From Periplaneta americana (lineage: Eukaryota; Arthropoda; Insecta; Blattodea; Blattidae): a stretch of 64,000 nucleotides of DNA. The position numbers and the translations under genes are program-made. Location of the stretch: the NCBI RefSeq assembly GCF_040183065.1, contig NC_091124.1, positions 96,924,501 through 96,988,500 of the forward strand, written 5' to 3'. Numbering within the stretch: the stretch's first letter is position 1; each line of letters begins with the position of its first letter. This document shows, in pieces, positions 35,212 through 46,135 of the stretch. Under the pieces are notes generated by a model, which saw only the letters and a program-made list of their open reading frames with translations, was not told where the DNA came from and made no database searches.

Positions 35212-35247
35212 TGCCTGAGGATGCCTGAATAGGCGAAAACGTTCGCA
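35212..35247 (+). ncRNA. hammerhead-ribozyme-like motif, right arm
   Basis: Core CTGAGGA (35215-35221) is followed by a stem GCCT-GAAT-AGGC (35223-35234), then GAA (35235-35237) and a minimal stem III AAC/GUU (35238-35243) with C at the expected cleavage site (35244). Stem I pairs TGC (35212-35214) with GCA (35245-35247), and AA/UU pairs beyond one mismatch. An extra U (35222) between the core and stem II departs from the consensus. The tiny stem III would favour a dimeric form. Activity is untested. Confidence 0.4.
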
Positions 35248-35399
35248 ATTTTGTAATTCATGTATATAAACTTAATGACTATATACTAAGTCATTATTTT
35301 ACTTTGATTTGTCATTGACTGAGTAATAAAATATTATATTGTATTCATTTACATTCAGTAGGCTTATTTCGATCCTTTGAATCTCCACTTCTCTTGTAA

Positions 35400-35722
35400 T
35401 TCTGAAATTGAAAATAGATCTCTCTTTTTCAAGACGCATTTGGGGTCTTCAATTTGTTTTATTATGTTTTCTTTTCTATAGAATAAAATGTCTTCCATTT
35501 ATCGCCACCTCAGTAATTGTCGCTTCTTACCATACATGAAACAACAGCTCCATATTTCTTCACTTCCAAAACTTTCTCTGGCCACAATTCCTCCACATAA
35601 GTAACTACCATATAACTATGTGCCTTTAGCATTAATTTAACAGATTTCGTCTTCTTTTCCACATCTGACTCATTGTCTGTAAATATGGAGAGAACACCGG
35701 AAACATCATAATCTGTATCCAA
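35400..35722 (-). pseudogene. pogo-type transposase C-terminal fragment
   Basis: The minus-strand frame reads LKAHSYMVVTYVEELWPEKV, then VKKYGAVVSCMVRSDNY and, after a stop, a W/F-rich end. This resembles the small barrel-like C-terminal domain (YVIVxYEGExxPGKVxE...VSxMxRSG) found at the end of many insect pogo-like transposases. The catalytic part is lost. Assignment is from remembered family sequences. Confidence 0.55.
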
Positions 35723-36548
35723 TCCAGTTTCATCGCTCTCATAGACACTTACAGGGACAGTTGTTTACCTTCCACCCTGAAGTTTTCGTTTTACCGGACC
35801 ATCATTCGTGCTAGTACCATTGATGCTGGAACAGCGTGTTTCTTTGTTTACTTGACTATAATGTTAAATGGTGTTTTAGAATATACTGAGGTACCGTATT
35901 TGCAGAAGTAAATTATCACATTCATCACATTTTATTAAAACAAATATTTCAAAATGAAATACAACTATGGTCCACGAAAAATTGTGGTACATAGTCGAGG
36001 ACTGACTTCTAGCCTTGAGGTTAAACATTTTTCACGCAGAGTCCTTAACCTCTGGCTGTGTAATTATTACGTGAAAGTAAACACTATATAGCCAGGTTTA
36101 ATTGTACAAACAATCATATATCTATAACGTACCAGTTCTACAGAGGAGAGCTTATTAAAACAGACAAACACAAACTGAATGATTTCGTGTCTTCGCACAT
36201 TCAATAGAACGATGCACACTGACTTTGTTAAGAATCCACGTGTAATGGTAGATGGAAGCATTTATGGGGAACATAATTCCATCACAGTGGCGCCTCAAAT
36301 GGCAAACACCGAACTCTTGGGGACTAAGTAGAACATAATGCGTTTTGGACCATAGTTGGGTGCTTGGACCATAGTTATGGAAAGTGACGGTACTTATTTT
36401 CTAATTTTTAGTTGGCAGAGTTATTGTCTATTTCATTTTGCATAATTCATTAAAAAATACTTTTTCCTGGATTTTGAGGCCCCCAGAATCATGAGGCCCT
36501 GCGCAGAGGCACCGTAGGCTCCTGCCTAATTCAGGCTCTGATGCTGTT

Positions 36549-38063
36549 TCGTTCTTAGATTGGACTCGTGAATCTTGTGTGTGAAGGCTAATATTGATCA
36601 ATCGAATAAAATTGTATTCTTTCAGCTCATAGAGAATGAAAGAATTCGTTTTTATTGTTGGATATATGAGAGGCAGGCAAGACACTAAGGAATATGCCAT
36701 GTAGAACAGAGATGTGAAGATAGTGGCTTATTGACAGAGGGCACAGTAGAATAGCGAATGTTTATAGCGCACAGTAAATATATACCTACCACTGTTGATT
36801 GGAAAGTTGAAGTACCGAGAAACGGAAGAGCTACGAGCACGCTATCTTTGTGTTCTCTCTCTTTCTATGAAAACGCCCCATCTTGCTAACTCGCTTGAGT
36901 GTTGCGTCACAGCTCTCGATGTTCAGCCACTTAGGGTGTGTTTATTTCAATAAAAGATTTGAAATGCAGGGAGTCCCAGCGAACATTTCCGGTGTTCCTG
37001 TCGGCCGACCAGCGGCAGGTTCCCCCCCCCCCCCCGCTCCCATCGCTGCATACATTCACAATTCACAGCGCTTCGCTCCATTAAAACTTACGTAATATGT
37101 CATATTACTAACATTCGGTACACACCCTTCTCATAGTACCTGCTGTAATAACTGTTGTCCACCTTGTGTGATACACAATTCACAAATCTGTTACATTAAA
37201 CGCTAACTTTAGTACTGTTTTTCTATACGAAAGTGGGCGCCCAGGAATTTTACGTCCAAAGTTTTCCATTGTTCAGACACACGATTTCTTTCTCGGTATC
37301 TACGTTTTCAAAACTGAACATCCTTGTTTTAGACTAACTACTAAATATGCCGAATCGGTTATTCTCAAGAGTTCGTGCTTCCCTATCTGCATTACTGGTA
37401 ACCACCCTGAGCTTAGTTATTTCATAATTCCTGGCTGGTGTTTATATTATCCAGGCACCAGTTCTTTTTTTTTTTTTTTTGTATACGGAAAGATAGAGGG
37501 AATGAGAGAACGAGAGATAGAGATCACCACGTGAAAGCAACTTTGTTGTTGAATCCCCGTTCCCCGAAATTCGCTCTGCCAGTCTACAATCTGTCCTTCA
37601 CAGCCGTCAGAAAATACACGAAGTGACTCAGTTCAGAATAAGGACAGTTTATTATGTTGTGTTGTGTTTTGCAAAGATTACACATTCAGTGCTTGAACTT
37701 ACGCACTTTTTGAAAACGTACATATGGAAGTAGAAATCGTGTAGTGGAAGAAGGGAATACTTTAGACGTAATTTATTTATCTAGGAGCCAAGTTCTGTGT
37801 AGAAAAAATAAACTAAAATGAGTGAATAGGTTTAATGAAATATGTTATTAATGATTATGATATGAATTATGTATCACACAAGATAGGAAGCCTTCCAGCA
37901 GTTGCTGTGAAGAGTGTGAGTGTCAAATGATATTAATGTGACATAGTACTTTAAGTTTAAATCCGGCGATGCGCCATGAATTCGCGGAAGTGCAGGCAAT
38001 GGGGAAGGGGCATGCAGTTGATCGGCCGAGAGAAACATCGGGAATAATTGAAATTTTTTATCT

Positions 38064-38070
<7 letters not shown>
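36549..38070. other. unassigned sequence with a C15 run
   Basis: No gene recognised. A run of about 15 C lies near 37022-37036, and a T run near 37466. Confidence 0.45.

Positions 38071-38114
<44 letters not shown>
38071..38114. repeat. (TA)n microsatellite
   Basis: About 20 TA units immediately upstream of a truncated LINE. Confidence 0.95.
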
Positions 38115-38116
38115 TG

Positions 38117-38600
38117 TATATATGATCTAGTACTTTACACTCGACAAAATATCGGCAATTACTCATTAGTGGCCAATATACATGATCATGAAATTAGAAG
38201 TAGTGAACAAATTAATATTCCATATTTAGATTACACAAACTTTTTAATTATGGGGATGCAATTATGTAATAAGCTCTCCAGTGAATATTATAAATTACCA
38301 ATCAATAGCTTCAAAACTAGATTTTACAATTGGTTATTAAATAACCCTTTTTATTCTGTTGCTGAGTTTTTCAACACAAATTTGTATGAAATTATATTTT
38401 AATAAATAAGTTTAATTGCAATTTAGTTAGGTTTCTTTAATTTAAAAGTTTCAAATTATTTCATGTTTCCATTGTATCATTTAAATTTTACTGTTTCTTT
38501 TATTAGTGTTTTTAAAACGTATTTATATGTTTTTCAATGTATTCTGACGAAGCCTAAAACTGTATGTCTAATGGCCAAATAAATTGAATTGAATATTAAA
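38117..38600 (+). mobile_element. LINE 3' end (Jockey-like C-terminus), 5'-truncated
   Basis: The open frame ending at 38402 contains LVLYTRQNIGNYSL, INIPYLDYTNFLIMGMQLCN, and PINSFKTRFYNWLLNNPFYS. This is the characteristic end of a reverse-transcriptase polyprotein in many insect LINEs (HNTRxxxxxxIPxHR...FKxxLKxWLLxxPFYSxxEF). A 3' UTR of about 170 bp ends in AAATAAATTGAATTGAATAT, a likely retroposon tail. The frame itself is open over this piece, so the copy is fairly young. Truncated at the (TA)n tract. Confidence 0.8.
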
Positions 38601-39213
38601 ATATTTTCCTGGATGGTTTATGCCTGCAAGTTGGTTCTGAAACATCTGCGATATGTTTTAAAAATATAAATCAAGAATATTGAATATTACGCCTATTTCC
38701 ATTTCGTATCGTCTTTCATTTACGGATGTGTTCTGATGGAACTTTTACCCGTCGGTGTCAGTACCAAAATTTGTTGAAAAAATCCTGTTGCTACTGAAGA
38801 AGCTGAATTTAATGTATATATTGCATCCAATTATCTCATACACCTTCAATTAAACTTCCAACAAACCCCTCTTACCTTATACTTTGTAGTCGCCCAGAAA
38901 GCTTACGCATAACACTTTAAAAAGACAAGCCAGTCTACTTCGTCAACTGAAATGAGACTTACCCCGAACATAGTTTTGTGAAGAAAAGCTATAAATTTGC
39001 GGGCCTAAGAAATTCATTTCTTTAGTTTAGCCTGGATCAGTCTTGGAAATTTTCCCATTCGAAATTGAATTGCTCTTCCTGATTTGTCCACCGCCTTAAT
39101 CACTACATGTACTATATTTTGTAGATTTGTAGTGCTTTTTATATCGCAGTTTTACTCTTGATTGAGTATTAGAGAAGTATGTATGGTCTTAACTGTGCCA
39201 GATCTAATAAACC
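38601..39213. other. unassigned sequence
   Basis: No gene or repeat recognised. Confidence 0.5.

Positions 39214-39262
<49 letters not shown>
39214..39262. repeat. (ATT)n microsatellite
   Basis: Perfect ATT tract preceded by AACCTATTATT. Confidence 0.95.
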
Positions 39263-39267
<5 letters not shown>

Positions 39268-39565
39268 TAATAATAAAGCACTTTATTATCACTAGTTATT
39301 GTGCAATGGTGTTAAGTGAATTTTAGCCACAAACAAGTAGTGGGTTTTTCACACTCTTTTATCTTAGAATAAAATTAACTTTTTTTCAAAGGCCATTATA
39401 TGATATCTTAGTGCTGGTGCTTGAAAACAACAAAATTTGGTGAACCCTGCTTGCTTTCCTGTTGACATATCGTTGAAGTTGAAATCTGTAACTTAGATAT
39501 TTTCCAACCATATTCTGGAGAGTTCACAGTCTTAAGTTATTTTTCCAATCGTACTGTCGTATTAT

Positions 39566-39679
39566 CACAGTCTACTATATACAGTCACGAAGCGTGCGGT
39601 AATTTTTTGCATTTCTCACGATAGTTGCTAGCCGCTTGGAGCGCTGTGAGTACTAGGAACAATAGACTGTGTCACTGCC
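39566..39679. mobile_element. CACAGTCTA-type MITE, copy c (short)
   Basis: Left end CACAGTCTACTATATACAGT intact. The right side stops at the inner AACAATAGACTGTG block, so it appears to use the internal repeat as an end or to be truncated. No matching flank repeat. Confidence 0.65.
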
Positions 39680-41030
39680 ATCGTGATCTAATACAGGCCG
39701 TAAGGCAGACCATGTGATTCGCTTAACCCGATCACGAAGGGCGGCGTTTCAACCATATAAATTAATTGGAATGCATAAAGAGTAACATATATTTCTCTAA
39801 AATGTAGTGTAATTTCATTAATAAAATTTAAAACATGATTAGGAGACACTTCAGACATAATTCCTTGCGAGTTAAGGTGTAATATTATTTATGGTGTGAA
39901 AATTACGTTGTTCGTATGTGTAATACGTGCCTTTATTTCGATTAAATATTGCGAAATTCTTGCACATTCATTTATGCACGATTCAATAATTTTCAATAGC
40001 ACCGCACGAATATTTATATATGTTGAAATTATTGAAGTTATAGGTTATGTTTACTGTACCAGTTGCCCATTTCTGTCTAATTTTAGTGGTCTCCAATGCC
40101 CTGCCACTACATAAGTATGTTATGTCATATGGAAAGTATAGGTTATGTTTACTATATTTAACTTATATTGCTATATTCGCAATTATACATTATAATTAAA
40201 CATAATGTCATGTATGACACCCGTCACATTCTATTTGTCTGTATTTTAATACTACAATTGGGTACTGAATTATTGTATTTATCTACTACCTAAGAGACGA
40301 AGCAACACACTCGTACGTACACTAATTTCATAGGAGTGGTATGGTAAATTTTCTGTCTACAATTAAGGAAGGTAGATGTGCTAAATTAAAATCACAATAT
40401 AAATTCGTTTTTATTGAACCTCAAAATAGCTTCCATTCTAAACTTAAAATGTTGATGCGAACAGATTATGTTAACGCGTAAAATTCTCTTCACATTAAAA
40501 TAACACAGTTTTGTAATTACTTCTGCAACATATTATGCAACAAGAAGTAAACGAAACTTATGGACACATTACACTAAATAAAACTTAGCAATGATACGCA
40601 CTAAAGTTATAATATAATACTTCACTGAGCTACATACACTGAAATAGAAAACCCGAACATGCATTACGGCCTGGTCTAGATCGAAAAAGCATTGACTACG
40701 CCGTATTTCGCTTTGTTGTAAAAAGTTGTGTAAACTGTGAAATGTTCGTTATCGGTTGTGATACTGTAAATGGCTAAAATACAATAATTTGAATAATAAT
40801 ATGGGACAAGGAGACGTTTGTGGTACCCGTACTATAAATATTGTAAGAAAAAGAGGTCAGATTAATCCTTCTTCCGAAAAATCCAGGAAGGTAAGTTTAT
40901 AAAATATAATATATAGTTTATGAAAATAATATATAAACCTTATGTATTTCACATTTCAATAGTGGAAGGAAGGTGTTAATTTTTTCAAAAGAATACGATA
41001 TCGAAAGTACAATACATTTTATCGTCTGCT
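39680..41030. other. unassigned AT-rich sequence
   Basis: No repeat recognised. The only gene-like signal is the possible exon at 40801-40890. Confidence 0.45.
40801..40890 (+). CDS. possible short first coding exon (speculative)
   Basis: An ATG opens 30 codons starting MGQGDVCGTRTINIVRKRG, ending at a consensus splice donor (CAGGAAG then GTAAGT at 40891). An in-frame TGA lies upstream, so the ATG would be the true start. The peptide is basic and matches nothing I recognise, and no downstream exon can be linked to it. It could be the first exon of a host gene, part of an unknown transposon, or chance. Confidence 0.2.
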
Positions 41031-41044
41031 GGGGAAAGGATTTG

Positions 41045-41162
41045 TGATGAGGCGATAGTAGCGATCCTGGTGGTTAGCAACTATCCAAGGATGCATATTT
41101 CAACTGTCTGTGTTTGCATATTTAGTAAGTATTGAGCTTCGTGACTGTATATACTAGACTGT
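41045..41162. mobile_element. CACAGTCTA-type MITE, copy d (5'-truncated)
   Basis: Keeps GATGAGGCGATAGTAGCGAT and the right end GTGACTGTATATACTAGACT. The left end is missing. Confidence 0.65.
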
Positions 41163-42445
41163 AGTATTATGTTTCATTCCGCGATACGGCGAATGCCAAC
41201 TTGAGATAGTCAATTGCATGCTCATGTTTTTTAGTTGAAGCAAGATACATTGATCGTACAGAAATAACATTAATTGCGAGTAATATGATCCCTTGTTTCC
41301 ATTCAAACTAATGAAATGGCAAATGGCATGAAAGTGATTCATCCAACGTATTAATTGTGCGTGGTAGTTCGTTCATCAGTAGTGAGGAGCACAGTTTTTA
41401 TCATCATAGCCAAGTTTATACTCCAAATTTAACCTATTAACCTTTCCGATTAGGGATGTGATAGTTATTTTTTATTTTAGTTTTTTTTTCAGTTAATTTC
41501 GACATAAGAAAATAAATTAGAGCAATTCTTACAGCGACGGAACACCGCAGAATTAATAATATAATATAATATAATATAATTAATTAATGATTAACAATTG
41601 TAATAATATATAATAGTAGTATAATATAATAGTAATCATATTTTGTCTACTAAAGTTGTACGAGTAAATCTTGAATATATCTGACTGTTTTATGCCATCA
41701 TTTCTTAAACATGCACCACAATGTAATACTATTTTAAATCACAAATATTCATTCAAGAACTGTTACTTTATTGTAAACTGACGTTCAAAGATCTCTGACC
41801 TACGCCTCTCTGATCGTGTAAGCGAACTTTCCAACCACGGGAAAGTCAGATCCAAATATATAAAAAATAAGACAAACTCTGAAAGAGTTCCGCTAGTTCT
41901 CAATAGGTGACACTATTATTGGGGCGGTTAACAAGTGTCAGGGAAAATTATTATGTAAATCAAACATAAATTATTCTCATAATTGATAATATCAGCTGTT
42001 TCCAGCTAAACCCAGTGTTGTTTTGCAATCAATAGAGTGGTATGAAAAATTGAATTCTATAATGTGGGTATATTTATTTACGATTGGCAATACTGAGTAT
42101 CATCTTCTCCATGTATTCATAGAAGTACTAACTCAAGAAGCCACACTTACACCAACAAATTATCGATCACTATCGATTAGTAGGGTCAGACATGTTTGAA
42201 CGCCAGTGTGCAACACACAATTGTACATATAATGAAGTGTGACACTTAAATTCGGTGAATTTTAAATCCATTCAGGAAATATTGTATGTTTGGACATTCG
42301 TTATAATTTAAAACCGCTAAAAGTAATATAACTACAAGCCTGGTAGTGATAATCTTCGTGTCTTCGTGCTAGTCCGAAAATGATAATCACCATAATTTAC
42401 GTCTCAGTGAATTTCCCTGCGTCATCCATGTCGAATTATGTAATC
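41163..42445. other. unassigned AT-rich sequence
   Basis: Contains a short (ATAAT)n run near 41551-41585. Nothing else recognised. Confidence 0.5.
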
Positions 42446-42515
42446 CATGCAAATCAAGCTTTCAGGTATAACTCGTGTAAAGTTGATTTGAATAATTTCC
42501 AGGGAAAAATTGTTA
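42446..42515 (-). mobile_element. tRNA hairpin element, Asn-like family, end fragment
   Basis: Matches 49562-49632: AAATCAAG, TTTCAGGTATAACTC, GTAAAGTTGATTTGAATAAT, GGGAAAAATTGTT. It stops where the tRNA-like acceptor would begin. Confidence 0.75.
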
Positions 42516-43686
42516 CGTAATCCGCGTTCTTTAGAAACTATTCCTAGTACAGTGTCTTGAGTGATCATTTTTACATGTTGAGGACATAATAATATTAAAA
42601 TATACAAGTGAAATTATCTAATAAATATACTGATACTTAAATAACTAACGATTAGGGGCCATTTTCACTAACGTCGATAACTATTTTATCCAAGTTTATG
42701 TTTATAGATCGAAAAACTAAGATAACGATTCTTTTCTGTATCTAAATTGATATTTTATCCGCGGATTAACCGGGAAAATAGGATTATCCAAGATAACTAA
42801 CATAAAAGAAAAATTTGTGTTGGCGATTGGATCACCTGATACAGATGAGGAAAAATAATGATGACGATGAATATGACCAAGAATATAGAAGAATATAGTT
42901 TTAAAAAAAGAACGTGTTACATACTTTGATAACTACGATGACATAGCTTTCAACACACGTTTCAAATTGACTAAAATTTCGGCTTTGTCAGTGCTGTCCA
43001 TCCTAGAGTATGAGTTTCAAACTGACAGGTAAATAAAATATACTGCTATCATCTTTAATAAAATTTGATTGTAACTCCATAACTTTCTAGTGTTCAATCT
43101 CATTAATATATGTTATTGCATTAGGTTCAATAATATCTCTTTTCTTGGTATTTCATGTTAAGCTTCTTTCTCCTTCTTTCATCTTCGCTCACAGTTCTAT
43201 TTGGTAACAAAACTATCTTTTTTTGGCCCATCGTGTTTTTTAACAACCTTCCCGATGTTTTTGGTAGGGCTTGTTGTTAAACTTACAACACACGTGAGGT
43301 AAGTAGGAAGTAAATCAAAGCATTTTTTTATTTATTTACTTAAAAGTAACGAACTATTAGTATCGCGCACCACTATGTGCTATAAGAAAATAACTGTCTT
43401 ATTATACCTGTACTCTTTCTAAACTAATTTATTGGATTGGAAATTTGTAAGAAAACAGGAATAATTATTGTAGATAAAACGTAAGCTTGGAAAACATTTC
43501 TAACGACTTCCGGTTTTTTGCACTGTGCGCCACTCGTGAGGTCGTGGTTGAACGCGAAAATATCCATGTACGGGTAGTAAAATACGTATTCAACCATCAA
43601 CCTATACCAGTATGCAATTTATTTACACTAATGTAGGATAAATAATACGTCACCTACAAATATTTTCTATATGCTATTTATTTATT
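42516..43686. other. unassigned sequence
   Basis: GGGGCCATTTTCACTAACG at 42655 looks like a Harbinger-type MITE end, but no partner end was found. Confidence 0.4.
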
Positions 43687-43925
43687 GTTGTTGTTTAGTC
43701 AACTGTCCGAAGACAGGTCTGAACCTCACAAGTGAGACCAAGATAGCACCACTTATGAGGCAACTAGGCCAGGAGATAATGGGGTAGGGTAGCCAGTTCC
43801 TTTCCCCCCTCCATTGCATAGCTACATATTACACTAGTCAGACATCAGATGTATACAAACAATTATTGTTCTTCCTCTAGCGCATATCGACAAGTGAGAT
43901 GTACTGCCTGATAAGATGTACAGTT
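43687..43925 (+). repeat. unclassified dispersed repeat R
   Basis: Collinear with 23395-23640, about 80-85% identical by eye. Confidence 0.85.
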
Positions 43926-44212
43926 TCCCTGGAAAAGGATGAGACGATTGAATATTCCTAAGTCTCAGATGTAAGACACTGCGCATGATCGGAGACCAGA
44001 GCACTGATACACAAGACAACGAATATTGAGTTACTTAAATTCAGGCTATTTGGTTTGTTACTAGCATCGTTCCGAAATTCACTTCAAAAACTGCAAAAAA
44101 TATGATAATATTACGTAAATAAAAGATAAATATATACATAAATCGTGTAGTTAAATCGACAATGGACCTTCATGACTAGATCGACACTCCGCACAGAAAG
44201 GAACGCTTTCAC

Positions 44213-44300
44213 GTCGTTTCAATAGCTCAGACGGTAAGACTTCTGCGTGTTGTGTAGAAGAGTGCGAGTTCGATTCTTAGTCTACACAACGATTTTTTTT
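44213..44300 (+). tRNA. degenerate tRNA-like element with T8 run
   Basis: A-box-like ATAGCTCAGACGG and B-box-like GAGTTCGATTC at normal spacing, then T8 at about 44293. GTTGTGTAG and CTACACAAC form a 9-bp inverted repeat that competes with the cloverleaf. Acceptor pairing is absent. It may be a polymerase III relic. Confidence 0.35.
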
Positions 44301-45800
44301 GTCTAAATAACGTTGAAATAGCTAAGTAACGTTGAAATAGAGATTTACAAAGTCCTGAGATTAAGTGTTAATGATCGCAAACAATACAAAATTACAAGTT
44401 ATAATATTATAAACGTTAATGTAATGAATGCATTTATACACACATATACAATGTAAATGCATATATATTAAAAACTAACAATTAAAATGAAATTAAAAAA
44501 TATATGTAATAATAGACAAACTTTTACAAAGGTTTAGAGTCCTTAGGCTGTCATTTGCTGAGTAATTATTACAATATTTTATTAATAGCTTTCCCATATG
44601 TGTAAGAAATGCACTCGCTCAAAACAATTTTTGTTAAAAGTATGGCTTTGGATTATTTCATTCTCACCCCTTCAGTTAATTTTAACTATTTTATCTACGT
44701 GTTTGCAATAGTGTTTAATTTAATGTGCATTCAATTTTATCCATGTTATGATTGAATGAAAAAGCACTGTTGCAGTTATTGACTAAATACATATATCAAT
44801 ACTAATTATTAAATGCATCTGTTAAGTAACCAATTTCAGTATCTTTTGCAAAATCTTGAATGTTTAAGTTGTCAATAATATTTCTATTCCATATACTACA
44901 ATACGTTAAAAGAATTTGCAATAGATTTGGGATCCTTTATTTTATAATCATTGGTTTTAATGAAAAAATATTTTCTTTCTTAGGATATATACAAGTTTAA
45001 ATTTTATAATATTCCGAATAGGTTTAATTGTATTATCTGAATTTTGTACTTTCCTATTCAAATATATTCTATTTCACCCTTTCATAATTTTTGATAAATT
45101 ACACTGTACTTCTTGCAGTATTTAAGAACATGAGGATCATTACATTGCAACACATTACATATAGATTCTTCTTTTTAATACGTGAGATTTTGAAGTCCCT
45201 GCGTTATCTACATGTTTTTACTTTTGAATTTTTTCACAACATTGAGTGGAGAACATCCACTGAAGTGATTATGAAATTAAGTGAAAAATTCAATACATTT
45301 ACTCTTAATATCAGTAGTACCAGTATCATATATGTTTTTCCAAGATTAATTTTGTAGACATAAATGTGAATAATCACTAGATACAGCATTTACTATCCTT
45401 TCTTAGTATTTAAATTAATATTTTGAAATTGTTCAGTAACATTGGAAACACTTAGGATTTGTTTATCATCTTCAGACAAACCATTGATTATAGGTTCTGT
45501 CGAATAGGAATTCAGTCTAATTCTGTGTACAAAACATTTATCAATGGCTGTGCTACTTCAGCTTGTATGCTGTGGGAAAATGAGTCTACAATTAAGGTTT
45601 CCAGTTTCAAGGAGTGAATTTAATTTACTTTTACGGAAAAGTTCCGAGAGATAATCTATGTTTATGTCACTACAGATCACAAATTCCATATGAGATTTCT
45701 AAAGTCTTTTCTTTACAAATTCAATGTTAGCTATAAATATTAATAAATAATGTAAGAAATATGAATGATTGTAGTTATAAGTCTGATTTACATTATAAAA
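44301..45800. other. unassigned AT-rich sequence
   Basis: No gene or repeat recognised. Confidence 0.5.
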
Positions 45801-45805
45801 AGCAA

Positions 45806-45880
45806 GAAGTTACATTCCTCCGCAAGATTCGAACTTTCGGTGATGGTTTTGTCGTCCAACGCACAACCACGGACCTATTC
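45806..45880 (-). tRNA. degenerate tRNA-like element
   Basis: The minus strand reads GTGGTTGTGCGTTGG, an anticodon-like arm and AGTTCGAATCTTGC. It lines up loosely with the Asn-like module (GTGGTAGAGCGTTGG ... GGTTCGATACC), but stems are broken. Confidence 0.3.
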
Positions 45881-46135
45881 AATGCTTATGTTAATAACCT
45901 ACAATTTAGCTGTAGCAATGTGGTGTCATAACTTGGGGTTTGTTTACTTAATGTAATTAGATTTAATTTGATTATTTTCGCAACAATTGGACTTCCTATT
46001 ATTTAGTTATTTAATTTAGGGTTGATTTATTAACTCTTACTATGCAAGATGCCTGTTATTTCAATAATTCTATATCATGTTAAATAGTCATTGTCTACAC
46101 TAAAGTATTATCGTCATCCCTCATTTCTCATCGTA

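Larger units (their letters stand above)
34523..35349. mobile_element. long-palindrome element with hammerhead-like cores (Penelope-like fold-back?)
   Basis: Two 359-bp arms (34564-34922 and 34992-35350) are inverted copies with, by eye, two mismatches, around a 69-bp spacer. A 12-bp direct repeat TACATTCAGTAG flanks the insertion (34511-34522, 35350-35361). Each arm carries CTGAGGA, a short stem and GAAA in hammerhead order. Long variable target duplications, inverted copies and hammerheads are all known traits of Penelope-like elements, but no reverse transcriptase is present, so that link is an inference. No open frame of note. Confidence 0.7.
33961..36390 (-). mobile_element. pogo-like transposon with repeated terminal motif
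   Basis: TA flanks (33959-33960, 36391-36392) bound ends CCGTAGTTTCGCC and CCGTCACTTTCCA, each followed by AACTATGGTCCA. The motif AACTATGGTMCA recurs near 33975 and 34162 on the left and at 35961, 36351 and 36365 on the right, as expected of subterminal transposase-binding sites. A pogo-type transposase C-terminus remains on the minus strand. The middle is replaced by a palindrome (34523-35349). Confidence 0.7.
33130..36540. mobile_element. hAT-like element hosting nested insertions
   Basis: Ends are imperfect inverted repeats CAAGGCCTGATTTA and CAGAGCCTGAATTA, and a GAGGCCC block lies near each end. The flanks are ATGCTATT (33122-33129) and ATGCTGTT (36541-36548), an 8-bp duplication with one change. 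No hAT transposase is visible; most of the interior is the pogo-like element at 33961-36390. Confidence 0.65.

Noticed and set aside
38067-38120. Start of a plus-strand frame reading through (TA)n as Ile-Tyr repeats
   Set aside because: The microsatellite is not coding. Only the part after about 38117 is LINE sequence.
42655-42680. GGGGCCATTTTCACTAACG, like a Harbinger-type MITE end
   Set aside because: No inverted partner or 3-bp target duplication was found nearby.
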